A stretch of 64,000 nt of DNA from Mycolicibacillus koreensis (GTDB lineage: Bacteria > Actinomycetota > Actinomycetes > Mycobacteriales > Mycobacteriaceae). This document shows, piece after piece, positions 48,764 through 58,726 of this stretch (its first letter is position 1; the number at the start of each line of letters is the position of its first letter). The position numbers and the translations under genes were made by a program. Location of the stretch: positions 33,669-97,668 of the forward strand of contig NZ_NCXO01000010.1 of the NCBI RefSeq assembly GCF_002104795.1, read 5' to 3'. Below the pieces are notes generated by a model that worked only from the letters and a program-made list of their open reading frames with translations, was not told the origin of the DNA and did not search any database.

Positions 48764-50332
48764 ATGCGTGAACTGGCGGCGCTGGCCGCGTTCCTCACGG
48801 TTGCCCTCATCCTCGGCGGCTGCTCGTCGTCTCCGCCCCCGCTGTCGGACACACCGCCGGACCGGTTCTCCGGGATGGACATCCCCGACGGTCGTGTCGA
48901 CGACGCGGTCGCCCGCCTCGATGATCTGGCCGCCGAATTGATGGACCAGTCCGGTGTCCCCGGCATGGCCGTCGCCGTGGTCCACGGCGGGAACACCGTG
49001 TACGCCAAAGGTTTCGGTGTGCGCAACACGAGCAGGGACGCCGACGAGGGCAACCGGGTGGACGCCGACACGGTATTCCAGGTCGGCTCCCTGTCCACCT
49101 CGCTCGGTGCCACGGTGGTTGCCCACCAGGTCGGCGCGGAATCGATCAACTGGGACACCCCGGTGGGCGCCTACCTGCCGTGGTTCGCGTTCTCCGACCC
49201 CTACGTCAGCGAACACGCCACGATCGCCGACCTCTACGCGCAACGATCCGGGCTGCCGGACGCCGCCGGGGACCTGCTGGCCGAGCTCGGCTATGACCGA
49301 CGTCAGGTGTTGTTGCGACTCAAACAGCTGCCGCTGGGGCCGTTCCGGACCAGCCACCGCGACACCGACTTCGGGGTGACCATTGCCGCGGAAGCCGTCG
49401 CGGTGGCGGCCGCGAAACACTGGGACGAACTCTGCGACGACGTGCTCTATCGACCCCTGGGAATGGAATCGACCAGTTCGCGCTACGCCGATTTCACCCG
49501 TCGACGCGACCGGGCGCTGGCGCACACCAAAACCGACGACGGCTACCGGCCCAGCTATCACGGCGACACCGATCCCAAATCCGCGGCGGCCGGTGTCAGC
49601 TCGACCGTCAACGACCTGGGGCGGTGGCTGGCGATGCTGCTCGCCGACGGCGACTATCAGGGGAAGACGATCGTGCCCGCCGACGCGCTCACCCCGGCAC
49701 TGACCGCGCAGACCGTCATCGAACGTGCCCAGAGCCCGGAGGCGCGTGCGGACCTGTACGGCTACGGGTTCGATGTCGGCACCACCTCGACGGCGCGCAC
49801 CGTCTACGGCAACCACGGACAGTTGGCATCCGGATCGGCGGCGGCGTTCGCCGCGGTGCCCTCCGCCGACGTCGGCATCGTCGTGCTGACCAACGCCGCG
49901 GCGACCGAGGTGCCGCAGAGCCTCACCGCACAGTTTCTGGATCTGGTGCAATACGGGGAACTGCGCCACGACTGGCCGCGGCTGTTCCGCGAACGACATG
50001 CCGAGCGAAGCGACGACACGCCCGGGCTGGAGACGGCGGCGAAGCCACCGCGGCGAGCCAAGCCGCCGGCGCCGCTGCGCAGCTACACCGGCACCTACTT
50101 CAACGACTTCTGGGGGGATGCCAGCGTGACCGAGACTCGGGACGGTCTTGAGCTGACACTGGGGCCGCGACGCGACACTGTGGCGCTGCACCACTGGGAC
50201 GGGGACACGTTCACGTTCACCCCGAAGTCCGACACCGTGCCCGACGGGGCGGTATCCAAGGCGACGTTCACGCCCGACGCGTTGACCTTGGAATACTACG
50301 ACCGGGACAGGTTGGGAATATTCTTCCGATGA
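48764..50332 (+). CDS. Serine beta-lactamase-like lipoprotein without catalytic residues (Rv0907-like)
   Basis: This 522-residue exported protein has a signal ending in ALILGGC, a lipobox. The fold is that of class C beta-lactamase/DD-peptidases. Alignable parts are [49 protein letters not shown] and [31 protein letters not shown]. However, the SxxK motif reads S109-L-S-T112, so the Lys is lost, and the expected YxN motif reads SHRDTDFG. It therefore looks like a pseudoenzyme that keeps the fold, perhaps a peptidoglycan-binding or regulatory protein. The stop overlaps the ctpE start by 4 bp. Confidence 0.82.
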   Translation: MRELAALAAFLTVALILGGCSSSPPPLSDTPPDRFSGMDIPDGRVDDAVARLDDLAAELMDQSGVPGMAVAVVHGGNTVYAKGFGVRNTSRDADEGNRVDADTVFQVGSLSTSLGATVVAHQVGAESINWDTPVGAYLPWFAFSDPYVSEHATIADLYAQRSGLPDAAGDLLAELGYDRRQVLLRLKQLPLGPFRTSHRDTDFGVTIAAEAVAVAAAKHWDELCDDVLYRPLGMESTSSRYADFTRRRDRALAHTKTDDGYRPSYHGDTDPKSAAAGVSSTVNDLGRWLAMLLADGDYQGKTIVPADALTPALTAQTVIERAQSPEARADLYGYGFDVGTTSTARTVYGNHGQLASGSAAAFAAVPSADVGIVVLTNAAATEVPQSLTAQFLDLVQYGELRHDWPRLFRERHAERSDDTPGLETAAKPPRRAKPPAPLRSYTGTYFNDFWGDASVTETRDGLELTLGPRRDTVALHHWDGDTFTFTPKSDTVPDGAVSKATFTPDALTLEYYDRDRLGIFFR

Positions 50333-52821
50333 CCACGATGCTGGCCGGTGGGCTCACCGACGACGAGGTCGCCCGGCGCGTCGCCGAGGGCAAGACCAAC
50401 GATGTTCCGGCCCGCGCGGCGCGGTCGGTGCTCGACATCATCCGCGCCAACGTGTTCACCCGGATCAACGCCATCCTCGGGGTGCTGTTCGCGATCGTGT
50501 TGACCACCGGGTCGCTGATCAACGGCATGTTCGGGCTGCTGATCATCGCCAACAGTGTCATCGGCATGGTCCAAGAGATCCGGGCCAAACAGACCCTGGA
50601 CCGGCTGGCGATCGTCGGGCAGGCCAAACCGGTGGTGCGTCGGCAATCGGGGTCGGTGGCGCTGGTACCCAGCGAGGTGGTGCTCGACGACGTCATCGAG
50701 CTGGGCCCCGGTGACCAGATCGTGGTCGACGGGCAGATCATCGAGCACGCGAACCTCGAGGTCGACGAATCCCTGTTGACCGGTGAGGCCGACCCGATCG
50801 CCAAACACGGTGGCGACGAGGTGATGTCGGGCAGTTTCGTGGTGGCCGGAACGGGCGCCTACCGTGCCACCCGGGTGGGTCGGGAGGCCTACGCGGCCAA
50901 ACTGGCCGAGGAGGCCAGCAAATTCACCCTGGTCAAATCCGAACTGCGCAGCGGCATCAACACCATCCTGCGGTTCATCACCTATCTGTTGGTGCCGGCG
51001 GGATTGCTGATCATCTACAGTCAGCTGTTCGTCAACAACCCGACCTTCGGGGCGGCGTTGGCCGAGTCGGTGCGTGACCTGATCACCCTGCAGCCCGGCT
51101 GGGGGAATTCCGCACGACAGCTGCGGGACCTGTTGATCAGCAGCGATTTCCGGGAGTCGGTGCTGCGCATGGTCGGCGCGCTGGTGCCGATGGTGCCCGA
51201 AGGGCTGGTGCTGTTGACCTCGATCGCGTTCGCCGTCGGGGTGGTTCGTTTGGGCCAGCGCCAGTGCCTGGTGCAGGAGTTGCCCGCCATCGAGGGACTG
51301 GCGCGCGTCGACGTGGTCTGCGCGGACAAAACCGGCACCCTGACCGAGAACGGGATGCGCCTGACCGAGGTCAAACTGCTGAGCCCGGGCTACGACGGAA
51401 CCCAGGTGGGCGAGGTGCTGGCCGCCCTCGCCGGGGCGGACCGGCGCCCCAACGCCAGCATCCTGGCCATCGCGGAGGCGTATCCCGCCGACCCGCACTG
51501 GCCGGTCAGCACCAGCGCACCGTTCAAATCGGCCACCAAATGGAGCGGCGCCTCGTTCGACGGGAACGGCGACTGGGTGATCGGCGCTCCCGACGTGCTG
51601 GCCGACCCCTCCTCGGAGGCGGCCGGTGTAGCAGAGCAGATCGGGGCGCGCGGTTTGCGGGTTCTGCTGCTGGGGCGCAGCGACCGGGCCGTGGACGCCG
51701 CCGACGCGCCCGGGCAGGTCACCCCGGTGGCACTGGTGGTGCTCGAGCAGCGGATCCGCCCCGACGCCCGGGCCACCCTGGATTATTTCGGCACCCAGCA
51801 GGTCGCGGTGAAGGTGATCTCAGGGGACAACGCCGTGTCGGTGGGTGCGGTCGCCGACACGCTGGGCCTGCACGGTCGGACCACCGATGCCCGCCGGTTG
51901 CCCACCGATCCTGACGGTCTGGCCGACGCGGTGGCGAAGACGACCACTTTCGGGCGGGTGCGCCCCGATCAGAAACGCGCCATGGTGCACGCGCTGCAAT
52001 CGCGCGGGCACACCGTCGCGATGACCGGCGACGGAGTCAACGACGTGCTGGCGCTCAAGGACGCCGACATCGGGGTCGCGATGGGAGCCGGCAGTTCAGC
52101 GGCCCGCGCGGTCGCTCAGATCGTGCTGTTGGACAACAAGTTCGCCACCCTGCCCTATGTGGTGGGGGAGGGCCGGCGGGTGATCGGCAACATCGAGCGG
52201 GTCGCCAACCTGTTTTTGACCAAGACGGTGTACTCGGTGCTGCTGGCGCTGCTGGTGGGGCTGGCCGGGCTGGGGGCGAAGCTGTTCGACTCCGACCCGC
52301 TGCTGTATCCGTTCCAGCCGATCCACGTCACCATCGCCGCCTGGTTCACCATCGGGATCCCGTCGTTCATCTTGTCCCTGGCGCCCAACAATGAACGCGC
52401 CCGGCCGCACTTCGTTCGCCGGGTGATGACCGCCGCGCTGCCCACGGGGTTGGTGGTGGGGGCGGCCACGTTCGCCTCCTACCTGCTGGCCTATCGCGGT
52501 GCTGACGCCACCACCGCCCAGCAGATGCAGGCGTCGACCGCCGCGCTGATCACCCTGTTGGTGGGCGGGGTGTGGGTGCTGGCGGTGGTGGCCCGGCCCT
52601 ACCAGTGGTGGCGGGTGGCATTGGTGGTGGTCTCCGGGCTGGCGTATGTGGTGATCTTCGCGATTCCCCAGGCCCGCGCGTTGTTCCTGCTCGATGTGTC
52701 GAACCTGGCGGTCGTGGCCAGCGGCCTGGCCGTCGGCGTGTTGGGGGCTGCCGGGGTGGAGGCCGCATGGTGGATCCAGGGAGCGGTTCTCGGTGAAACC
52801 CGCCAAGTGTGGCGCAGGTAG
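50329..52821 (+). CDS. ctpE: Cation-transporting P-type ATPase CtpE
   Basis: This 830-residue P-type ATPase corresponds to Rv0908 (797). The phosphorylation motif is [12 protein letters not shown] with Asp333. The actuator motif is LLTGEAD, the nucleotide-binding domain follows, and the hinge reads [29 protein letters not shown]. About ten membrane helices are present, with the PEGL motif in TM4 ([14 protein letters not shown]). CtpE homologues import calcium in mycobacteria and affect cell-surface integrity. It is coupled to the upstream gene by ATGA overlap, so echA6 to ctpE may be one transcript. Confidence 0.92.
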   Translation: MTTMLAGGLTDDEVARRVAEGKTNDVPARAARSVLDIIRANVFTRINAILGVLFAIVLTTGSLINGMFGLLIIANSVIGMVQEIRAKQTLDRLAIVGQAKPVVRRQSGSVALVPSEVVLDDVIELGPGDQIVVDGQIIEHANLEVDESLLTGEADPIAKHGGDEVMSGSFVVAGTGAYRATRVGREAYAAKLAEEASKFTLVKSELRSGINTILRFITYLLVPAGLLIIYSQLFVNNPTFGAALAESVRDLITLQPGWGNSARQLRDLLISSDFRESVLRMVGALVPMVPEGLVLLTSIAFAVGVVRLGQRQCLVQELPAIEGLARVDVVCADKTGTLTENGMRLTEVKLLSPGYDGTQVGEVLAALAGADRRPNASILAIAEAYPADPHWPVSTSAPFKSATKWSGASFDGNGDWVIGAPDVLADPSSEAAGVAEQIGARGLRVLLLGRSDRAVDAADAPGQVTPVALVVLEQRIRPDARATLDYFGTQQVAVKVISGDNAVSVGAVADTLGLHGRTTDARRLPTDPDGLADAVAKTTTFGRVRPDQKRAMVHALQSRGHTVAMTGDGVNDVLALKDADIGVAMGAGSSAARAVAQIVLLDNKFATLPYVVGEGRRVIGNIERVANLFLTKTVYSVLLALLVGLAGLGAKLFDSDPLLYPFQPIHVTIAAWFTIGIPSFILSLAPNNERARPHFVRRVMTAALPTGLVVGAATFASYLLAYRGADATTAQQMQASTAALITLLVGGVWVLAVVARPYQWWRVALVVVSGLAYVVIFAIPQARALFLLDVSNLAVVASGLAVGVLGAAGVEAAWWIQGAVLGETRQVWRR

Positions 52822-52868
52822 GCTCTGCTCCGCAGAGTTCATGAGTTGACTTTGAAAGGACGATTGCG

Positions 52869-53048
52869 ATGGGTTTCCTGGACAAGGCGAAAGACCTGTT
52901 GTCGAAGAACGCCGACAAGGTCGATCAGGCGATCGACAAGGCCGGGGACTTCGTCGACGGCAAGACCGAGGGCAAATACGCCGACACCGTCGACAAGGTG
53001 CAGGACGCGGCCAAGAAGGCCGTGAACAAAACCGACCCGGAGAACTAG
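52869..53048 (+). CDS. Small antitoxin-like protein (Rv0909-like)
   Basis: This 59-residue highly charged helical protein, MGFLDKAKDLLSKNADKVDQ and onward, is rich in Lys/Asp and ends KTDPEN. Length equals Rv0909 (59), reported as the antitoxin of the Rv0909/Rv0910 pair; it also resembles the CsbD/MT0933-like small-protein group. GAAAGGA lies 8 nt before the ATG. The partner gene starts 3 bp after its stop, so they form an operon. The toxin-antitoxin label is known from M. tuberculosis and not tested here. Confidence 0.82.
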   Translation: MGFLDKAKDLLSKNADKVDQAIDKAGDFVDGKTEGKYADTVDKVQDAAKKAVNKTDPEN

Positions 53049-53051
53049 CCG

Positions 53052-53489
53052 ATGGCGAAGCTCTCCGGGGCCATCGATGTCCCGCTCCCGCCGGAGGAGG
53101 CCTGGGGGCACGCCGCGGACCTCACCCGCTATCGGGATTGGCTGACCATTCACCGGCTCTGGCGCTCGCCGCTGCCCGACACCCTGGAGAAGGGCACGGT
53201 CGTGGAATCGATCGTCGAGGTCAAGGGCATGCCCAACCGGATCAAGTGGACGATCGTGCACTTCAAGCCGCCGCAGGCGATGACCCTCAACGGCGACGGC
53301 AAAGGCGGGGTGAAGATCAAACTGATGGCCAAGGTCAAGCCCCAGGGCGACGCCTCGGTGGTCAGCTTCGACGTGCACCTGGGCGGCCCGGCGCTGTTCG
53401 GGCCGATCGGGATGCTGGTGGCCGGCGCGCTGCGCAGCGACATCAACGAGTCGCTGAAACGGTTCGTGACGGTGTTCGCGCCGCAGTAG
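53052..53489 (+). CDS. SRPBCC family protein, toxin-like partner (Rv0910-like)
   Basis: This 145-residue SRPBCC-fold protein begins MAKLSGAIDVPLPPEEAWGHAADLTRYRDW. Strand motifs VESIVEVKGMPNRIKWTI and VSFDVHLGGPALFGPIG lead into the final helix INESLKRFVTVF. It matches Rv0910 (144), described as the toxin of a type II pair with Rv0909. The START-like fold is unusual for a toxin, and lipid binding is an alternative. It follows the small gene by 3 bp. Confidence 0.82.
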   Translation: MAKLSGAIDVPLPPEEAWGHAADLTRYRDWLTIHRLWRSPLPDTLEKGTVVESIVEVKGMPNRIKWTIVHFKPPQAMTLNGDGKGGVKIKLMAKVKPQGDASVVSFDVHLGGPALFGPIGMLVAGALRSDINESLKRFVTVFAPQ

Positions 53490-53535
53490 CGCGGCGTTAC
53501 CGGCGGCGCGCGACGCACCCGATAGTCTCGACGCC

Positions 53536-53946
53536 ATGCCCCGCCCCCACCCCGGATGGTCGGTCGCCGTCTGCGCGGTCGCGGTGTTCGCCAGTAGCTG
53601 GCTGCCGTGGCTGCATTCGGCGGACGGTCGCGCCAACGCCGTCGGCGGGGTGGTCGGCGCGCTGCCCCGCGCCGACGGGTTCGGCGCCGGCCAACTCGTC
53701 CTGTGGCTGGCTGCGGTGCTGCTGGTGGCCGGGGCCATGATCGGCCGGGGTATCTCCACGTTGACGTCTTCGATTGGGGCGCTGGTGATTTCGCTGTTGC
53801 TGGTGGCGACCGTCACCTGGTACTACCGCGACAACGTCACCGCATCGATTGCCGCCGGGTACGGACTGTTCACCGGGGCGGGCGCGGTGGCGGCCGCCAC
53901 CGGATGCTCAGTCTGGGCGCTGCTGGTCGCGCTGCGCGACCGTTGA
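53536..53946 (+). CDS. Hypothetical four-helix membrane protein
   Basis: This 136-residue protein has four hydrophobic segments (about residues 8-25, 48-70, 75-95 and 105-130) and short loops, including WLPWLHSADG after the first helix. That layout suggests a small integral membrane protein. No family or function is recognised. It lies 46 bp after the Rv0910-like gene on the same strand and converges with the mmpL gene, with 20 bp between the stops. Confidence 0.65.
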   Translation: MPRPHPGWSVAVCAVAVFASSWLPWLHSADGRANAVGGVVGALPRADGFGAGQLVLWLAAVLLVAGAMIGRGISTLTSSIGALVISLLLVATVTWYYRDNVTASIAAGYGLFTGAGAVAAATGCSVWALLVALRDR

Positions 53947-53966
53947 CCCTCTGGCCTGCTCTCTGA

Positions 53967-56858
53967 CTAATTCTCTGAGGAGGGCGCTGACGACGTCGTC
54001 ACCGGGGCGGTGTCCGCGGTGGTGCTCACCGGCCGGGCCCGGGCCGGTTTGGTGGGCAGGTTCATCGGCCACCAGAACCAGCGACCCAACAGCGCGGCGA
54101 TCGACGGGGTCATAAACGAGCGCACGATCAAGGTGTCGAACAACAGCCCCAACGCGATCGTGGTGCCCACCTGGCCGATGATGCGCAGATCGCTGACGAC
54201 CATCGCGCCCATCGTGAACGCGAACACCAGGCCCGCGGCGGTCACCACCTTGCCGCTGCCGCCCATCGCCCGGATGATGCCGGTGTTGAAACCGGCGTGG
54301 ACTTCCTCTTTGAACCGTGACACCAGCAGCAGGTTGTAGTCCGAGCCCACCGCCAGCAGCACGATCACCGACATGGCAAGCACCATCCAGTGCAGCTCCA
54401 TGCCGACGATGTACTGCCAGATCAGTACCGACAGACCGAACGACGCCCCCAATGACAGCGCCACTGTCCCCACGATCACCATCGCGGCGACCAGACTTCG
54501 CGTGATCAGCATCATGATGATGAAGATCAGGCACAGCGCGGAGATCCCCGCGATGAGCAGATCGTATTTGGATCCGATGCTCATGTCCTTGAAGACCGCG
54601 GCGGTGCCGCCCAACGAGATACGCGCATCCTCCAACGGGGTGCCCTTCACCGCCTCGATCGCGGCTTCGATGATCGGGGTGACGTGGGAGATCCCTTCCT
54701 CCGACGCTGGGTCGCCACGGTGGGCGATGATCATCCGCACCGCCTTGCCGTCGGGGGACAGGAACATCTTCAGCCCGCGTTGGAAGTCGGGGTTGTCGAA
54801 GATCTCCGGCGGCAGGTAGAACGAGTCGTCGTTCTTGGCCGCGTCGAACGCCTTGCCCATCTCGGTGGAGTCTTTGCCGAGTTCCTCCATCTGCGCGTAC
54901 ATCCCGGACATGGTCGAGTGCATCGTGAACATCATCGTCTGCATGTTCTGCATGGTGTCGATCATCGGCGCGAACTGCGACACCATCTGCGGCATCAACG
55001 CGTCCATCTTGTTCATGTTGACGATCATCGCGTCCATCGTCTCGGTCATCGCGTCGATGCCGTCGAGGGTGTCAAAGACCGACCGGATCGCGTGACACAC
55101 CGGGATGTCGAAACAGTGTGGTTCCCAATAGAAATAGTTGCGGATCGGCCGGAAGAAGTCATCGAAGTCGGCGATGTTGTCCCGCATGTCGTGGATGGTG
55201 CCCTGCAGGTCGTTCATGTCGGTGACCATGTCGTGGGTGACGCCGCTGAGCTCGGTCATCAGCGAGTACATGTTCTTCATGGTCACGATCGTCGTGCCCA
55301 TCTCATCGGCCTGGGTGAGCATGTCGTCCATGCGGTCCTTGAGCAGTTTCATGTTCTGCATCTGACCGGCGCCCTGCATGCTGATGATGAAGGGGATCGA
55401 GGTGTGCTCGATCGGGGTTCCCGACGGTCGGGTGATGGCCTGCACCCGCGCGACGCCCGGCACCCGGAACACCGCCTTGGCGATCTTGTCCAACACCAGG
55501 AAGTCCGCGGAGTTGCGCATGTCGTGGTCGGCCTCGAGCAGCAGCACCTCCGGGTTCATCCGGGACTGGGAGAAGTGCCGGTCCGCGGCGTCGAAACCGG
55601 CGTTGGCCGGGATGTCCTTGGGGATGTACTGACGGTCGTCGTAGTTGGTCTTGTAGCCGGGCAGCGCGGCCAACCCGACCACCGCCAGTCCCAGCGAGGC
55701 GGCCAGCACCGGGGCCGGCCAGCGCACGATCACCGTGCCCACCCGGCGCCACCCGTGGACCTCCAGCTTGCGTTTCGGGTCGAACAACCCGAACTTGCCG
55801 CCCACGACGAGCACCGCCGGGCTCAACGTCAACGCCACCGCGACGGCCACCAGCATGCCCACCGCGCAGGGCACCCCAAGGGTTTGGAAGTAGGGCATCC
55901 GGGTGAACGACAGACACAGCAACGCCCCGGCGATGGTCAGCCCCGAACCCAGAATGACGTGGGTGGTGCCGTTGAACGTGATGTAGTAGGCATCCTCCCG
56001 GGTGTGACCGGCCTGGCGGGCCTCCTGATAGCGACCGATGAGGAAGATGCAGTAGTCGGTGGAGGCGGCAATCGCCAACGACACCAACAGGTTCACCGCG
56101 AACGTCGAGAGTCCGATGATCTCGTAATGGCCGAGTGCGGCGACGAGTCCGCGAGCGGCGCTGAGTTGGATACCGACCATCGTCAGCAGCAGCACCACGG
56201 TCGTGATCGACCGGTAGACCAGCATCAGCATCGTGATGATCACGGCGAACGTGGTGATGGTGATCTTGAGCATGGTGCGGTCGCCGGCGTGGTTCATGTC
56301 CGTCTGCAGCGCACCGAAACCGGTCACGTAGGTGGTGACCCCGTCGGGGGCCTCGGTCCCGTCGATGATCGTGCGCACCGCTTCGACCGATTCGTTGGCC
56401 AGCGTCTCGCCCATGTTGCCGGCCAGCGTCATCTGCACATAGGCGGCCTTGCCGTCGGTGCTCTGTGCACTGGCCTCGGTGAGCGGGTCACCCCAGAAGT
56501 CCTGGAAACTCTGCACATGCTCGGGGTCGTTGCGCAGCTTTTCCAGAATTTCGTCGTAGTAGCGGTGGGCCTCGGTGCCCAGCGGCTCCTTGCCTTCCAA
56601 CACGATCATCGCGATGTTGTCGGAGTCGCCTTCGTCGAACAGCTCGCCCATCCGGGTCATCGCGATCATCGACGGCGCCTCGGTGGGACTCATCGAGACG
56701 GTGCGCGCCTTGCCGACGTCCTCCAGCGAGGGGATCGCGGTGTTGAGCACGAACACCAACGCCAGCCATCCCAGGATGATCGGGACGGCCAGGCGGCGGA
56801 TCCAGCGGGCGAAGAAGGTGTGGTCGGTGTTGCCGCTCTGGAAATGGGCGGTACTCAT
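53967..56858 (-). CDS. mmpL: MmpL family RND transporter (second copy), MmpL4/MmpL5 type
   Basis: This 963-residue transporter is closely parallel to the one at 9.9-12.8 kb. [19 protein letters not shown] is TM1, and the DY proton-relay motifs are [17 protein letters not shown] and [16 protein letters not shown]. The periplasmic Met-rich coiled coil has [21 protein letters not shown], with the [10 protein letters not shown] disulphide segment. It forms an operon tetR-mmpS-mmpL, with 4-bp overlaps at both joints. TetR-controlled MmpS5/MmpL5 pairs in non-tuberculous mycobacteria pump out clofazimine and bedaquiline; that role here is an inference. Confidence 0.9.
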   Translation of the reverse strand: MSTAHFQSGNTDHTFFARWIRRLAVPIILGWLALVFVLNTAIPSLEDVGKARTVSMSPTEAPSMIAMTRMGELFDEGDSDNIAMIVLEGKEPLGTEAHRYYDEILEKLRNDPEHVQSFQDFWGDPLTEASAQSTDGKAAYVQMTLAGNMGETLANESVEAVRTIIDGTEAPDGVTTYVTGFGALQTDMNHAGDRTMLKITITTFAVIITMLMLVYRSITTVVLLLTMVGIQLSAARGLVAALGHYEIIGLSTFAVNLLVSLAIAASTDYCIFLIGRYQEARQAGHTREDAYYITFNGTTHVILGSGLTIAGALLCLSFTRMPYFQTLGVPCAVGMLVAVAVALTLSPAVLVVGGKFGLFDPKRKLEVHGWRRVGTVIVRWPAPVLAASLGLAVVGLAALPGYKTNYDDRQYIPKDIPANAGFDAADRHFSQSRMNPEVLLLEADHDMRNSADFLVLDKIAKAVFRVPGVARVQAITRPSGTPIEHTSIPFIISMQGAGQMQNMKLLKDRMDDMLTQADEMGTTIVTMKNMYSLMTELSGVTHDMVTDMNDLQGTIHDMRDNIADFDDFFRPIRNYFYWEPHCFDIPVCHAIRSVFDTLDGIDAMTETMDAMIVNMNKMDALMPQMVSQFAPMIDTMQNMQTMMFTMHSTMSGMYAQMEELGKDSTEMGKAFDAAKNDDSFYLPPEIFDNPDFQRGLKMFLSPDGKAVRMIIAHRGDPASEEGISHVTPIIEAAIEAVKGTPLEDARISLGGTAAVFKDMSIGSKYDLLIAGISALCLIFIIMMLITRSLVAAMVIVGTVALSLGASFGLSVLIWQYIVGMELHWMVLAMSVIVLLAVGSDYNLLLVSRFKEEVHAGFNTGIIRAMGGSGKVVTAAGLVFAFTMGAMVVSDLRIIGQVGTTIALGLLFDTLIVRSFMTPSIAALLGRWFWWPMNLPTKPARARPVSTTADTAPVTTSSAPSSEN

Positions 56859-57301
56859 GCCGACTTCGCGAAGCAGTAGATGTAGGCGTTCACAGCGGTG
56901 GCCGACCTCTCGTCCTTAACGTCGCCGTTGGCGGTGATCCGGCAGCCAATCGTGTTGGCGTCTCCTTGCGCGACGATGTTGCCGACCATCGCCGGCGCGG
57001 TCGTCACGATCGTGTGCGACCAGGGCAGGTGCGCGCCGTTGACCTGGTTGGTCTGCCCCTCGTCGTCGAAGTAGTTGATGTCGGCGGTCGCACCCGGCGG
57101 GCCGAACACCTCGTAGGTGACCGTTTTCGGGTCGGAGTTGGTCGAGTCGTCCGACATGCTGCCGGCATAGGTCTCGTAGACGTGCGAGCCGAAGATGCCG
57201 CGCACCTTGTACACGGCGAACCCGCCGACCCCGATCACGACGACCATGACCACCGGCATCCACAGCATGCCGGCGATCTTGAACAGCGGGAATCTCCTCA
57301 T
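56855..57301 (-). CDS. mmpS: MmpS family membrane accessory protein (second copy)
   Basis: This 148-residue protein has one membrane helix ([26 protein letters not shown]) and the MmpS periplasmic domain: [50 protein letters not shown] and the C-terminal [12 protein letters not shown] 57301 is chosen because it overlaps the TetR stop (ATGA) and gives the usual short cytosolic lead; the frame extends 30 codons further into tetR without support. It is the partner of the MmpL encoded immediately downstream. Confidence 0.88.
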   Translation of the reverse strand: MRRFPLFKIAGMLWMPVVMVVVIGVGGFAVYKVRGIFGSHVYETYAGSMSDDSTNSDPKTVTYEVFGPPGATADINYFDDEGQTNQVNGAHLPWSHTIVTTAPAMVGNIVAQGDANTIGCRITANGDVKDERSATAVNAYIYCFAKSA

Positions 57302-57921
57302 GCGACACCGTCCCCGGAAGACGGTTGCGGCAGGCCGCGTTTGAGCTGGGCGTAGCCGGCGCGCACCGCCGCCGCCAGGGTTTGCCGGCACGGCGGCTCA
57401 CCGGAGGCGATGTGCAGTTCGATGACGGCCGCCGCGACCGCCGAGGCGGCGTGATACACCAACCGCGGGTACACGTCGGTGTCTGGATCGGTGCCGCTGC
57501 GGCGCGCGATCTCGGCGAGCATCGGCACCGACGACAGCTCGTAGTGGGCGACATGTTGGGCGATCAGCGCCGGATGGTTGGCCATCAGCCGGGTCACCGC
57601 GATCATCCGCTCTAGCCCCGCGGCCGATTCGACGAAGTCGACCTGGACCTCCTCCAGGGAGTCCAGCACCGGCTCGGCGGGATCGCGGGCGGCGAACGCC
57701 TCCAGCATGTGCTGCACCGACTTGTCCACCTCGAACAGCACGGCGTCTTCCTTGCAGGAGAAATAGTTATGGAAGGTGCGGGTCGACACCTGTGCGGCCT
57801 CGGCGATGGACTCCGCGGTCACCGCATCCAGACCCCGCTCGACGGCCAGGTCGAGTGCGGCGCGCCCGAGGGCTTCCTTGGTGGCGAACTTCTTGCGTTC
57901 GCGCAGGCCGATCTCCGACAT
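57298..57921 (-). CDS. TetR family regulator of the mmpS-mmpL operon
   Basis: This 207-residue repressor has an N-terminal helix-turn-helix at residues about 25-60 (AVERGLDAVTAESIAEAAQVSTRTFHNYFSCKEDAV). The C-terminal ligand domain is all-helical. As the first gene of the operon it most likely represses itself and the mmpS-mmpL pair until an inducer binds. A 16-bp near-palindrome lies 20 bp upstream of the start. The mycobacterial STRTFHNYF form of the recognition helix is typical of such local regulators. Confidence 0.88.
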   Translation of the reverse strand: MSEIGLRERKKFATKEALGRAALDLAVERGLDAVTAESIAEAAQVSTRTFHNYFSCKEDAVLFEVDKSVQHMLEAFAARDPAEPVLDSLEEVQVDFVESAAGLERMIAVTRLMANHPALIAQHVAHYELSSVPMLAEIARRSGTDPDTDVYPRLVYHAASAVAAAVIELHIASGEPPCRQTLAAAVRAGYAQLKRGLPQPSSGDGVA

Positions 57922-57941
57922 TGAGTGGAGCCTGCCCTATG

Positions 57942-57957
57942 TTGCACGAGCGCGCAA
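57942..57957 (-). promoter_or_regulatory. Candidate TetR operator
   Basis: TTGCACGAGCGCGCAA has arms TTGC/GCAA and inner CG/CG with two mismatched positions, a near-palindrome 20 bp upstream of the tetR start. A further GCAA-containing stretch (57971-57975) lies downstream of it on the plus strand. Position and symmetry suit an autoregulatory TetR site. Confidence 0.4.
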
Positions 57958-58110
57958 GTTTTCCCGACGGTGCAAGATTGTGTCGCAGGTCACCGCCGGC
58001 GGGCGACGGGTGGGTGGCGGTCAGCCCTGCGGGGGAGGAGAGGTAAGACTCGTGGGCGCGCCCCACCCAGCATCTCGGTGGGCACCAGCGACGCTGGTTC
58101 GGAGTCACCG

Positions 58111-58387
58111 CTAGATGTACCGGTTGCAGACCTTGTGGTCGGGGAGGAACCGCTTGCCTGAGAGGGCGAAGGCTTCGCCGCGCAGGCTGGCCGGGTCCGT
58201 CACAGCGACTAGCTCGTAGGGCACGGGGGAGCCGGTCCGCGGATCCACGGTGGAAGACCGCCTGATCGTCACGCTCACGGCGAGCTCCTCGGCGAGTGCG
58301 GTGACCTGATCCGGATTGGCCACTAGCCCGTCGTGCCACTCGATGGTTTTCTTCATCCGGGGCAGGATCTCCTTGTTGCAGCGTTCC
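58111..58387 (-). pseudogene. Fragment of an unknown gene cut by the IS3-like element
   Basis: The frame ending at 58111 reads back through MKKTIEWHDGLVANPDQVTALAEELAV with protein-like sequence and continues upstream of that Met as HWERCNKEILPR. It runs up to about 58388, where the IS3-like element begins. An ATG at 58356 would give 81 residues and has AAGGAG 10 nt upstream, so a short intact gene is the alternative. The C-terminal half (ALSGKRFLPDHKVCNRYI) matches nothing I know. The surrounding 57922-58110 holds only the tetR upstream region. Confidence 0.45.
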
Positions 58388-58469
58388 CAGTGAGGTGAGT
58401 CCCTCGTAGTGGTCCAGTTGTTGTGCGACTCTGATGTCCGGTGTTCGGGCAGGAAGAATCGATGACGAC

Positions 58470-58703
58470 ATGGCAGCCAAGAAGCGCCGGCGGCATACGC
58501 CGGAGCTGGCCGAGGTGTGCGGGCACTTGGAGATCACCGAGTCGACCTGGCATCGGTGGGTGGCCCAGTACGGCGGGATGAAGGCCAGCGGCGCCAAACG
58601 CCTCAAGGAGATCGAGGCCGAGAACGCCCGCCTGAAGAAGCTGGTCGCCAACCAGGCCCTCGACATCGACATGCTCAAGGAGATCGCGTCGGGAAACTTC
58701 TAA
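58470..58703 (+). pseudogene. IS3-family OrfA with internal N-terminal deletion
   Basis: This 77-residue helix-turn-helix protein reads MAAKKRRRHTPELAEVCGHLEITESTWHRW, followed by YGGMKASGAKRLKEIEAENARLKKLVA (leucine zipper) and ending IASGNF. In family members about 22-24 residues (the first helix, of the type QIVRKLREAERLLAEGKD) normally separate HTPE from LAEVC. Here they are joined in frame, so the HTH is incomplete. The frame is intact otherwise and overlaps the orfB region in the usual way. Confidence 0.75.
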
Positions 58704-58726
58704 CCCCGAATCGCAAGCGCAGCGCC

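Noticed and set aside
54684..56879. A 731-codon frame antisense to the second mmpL
   Set aside because: It has the same His/Arg/Gly-rich composition as the shadow over the first mmpL and no start signal or domain.
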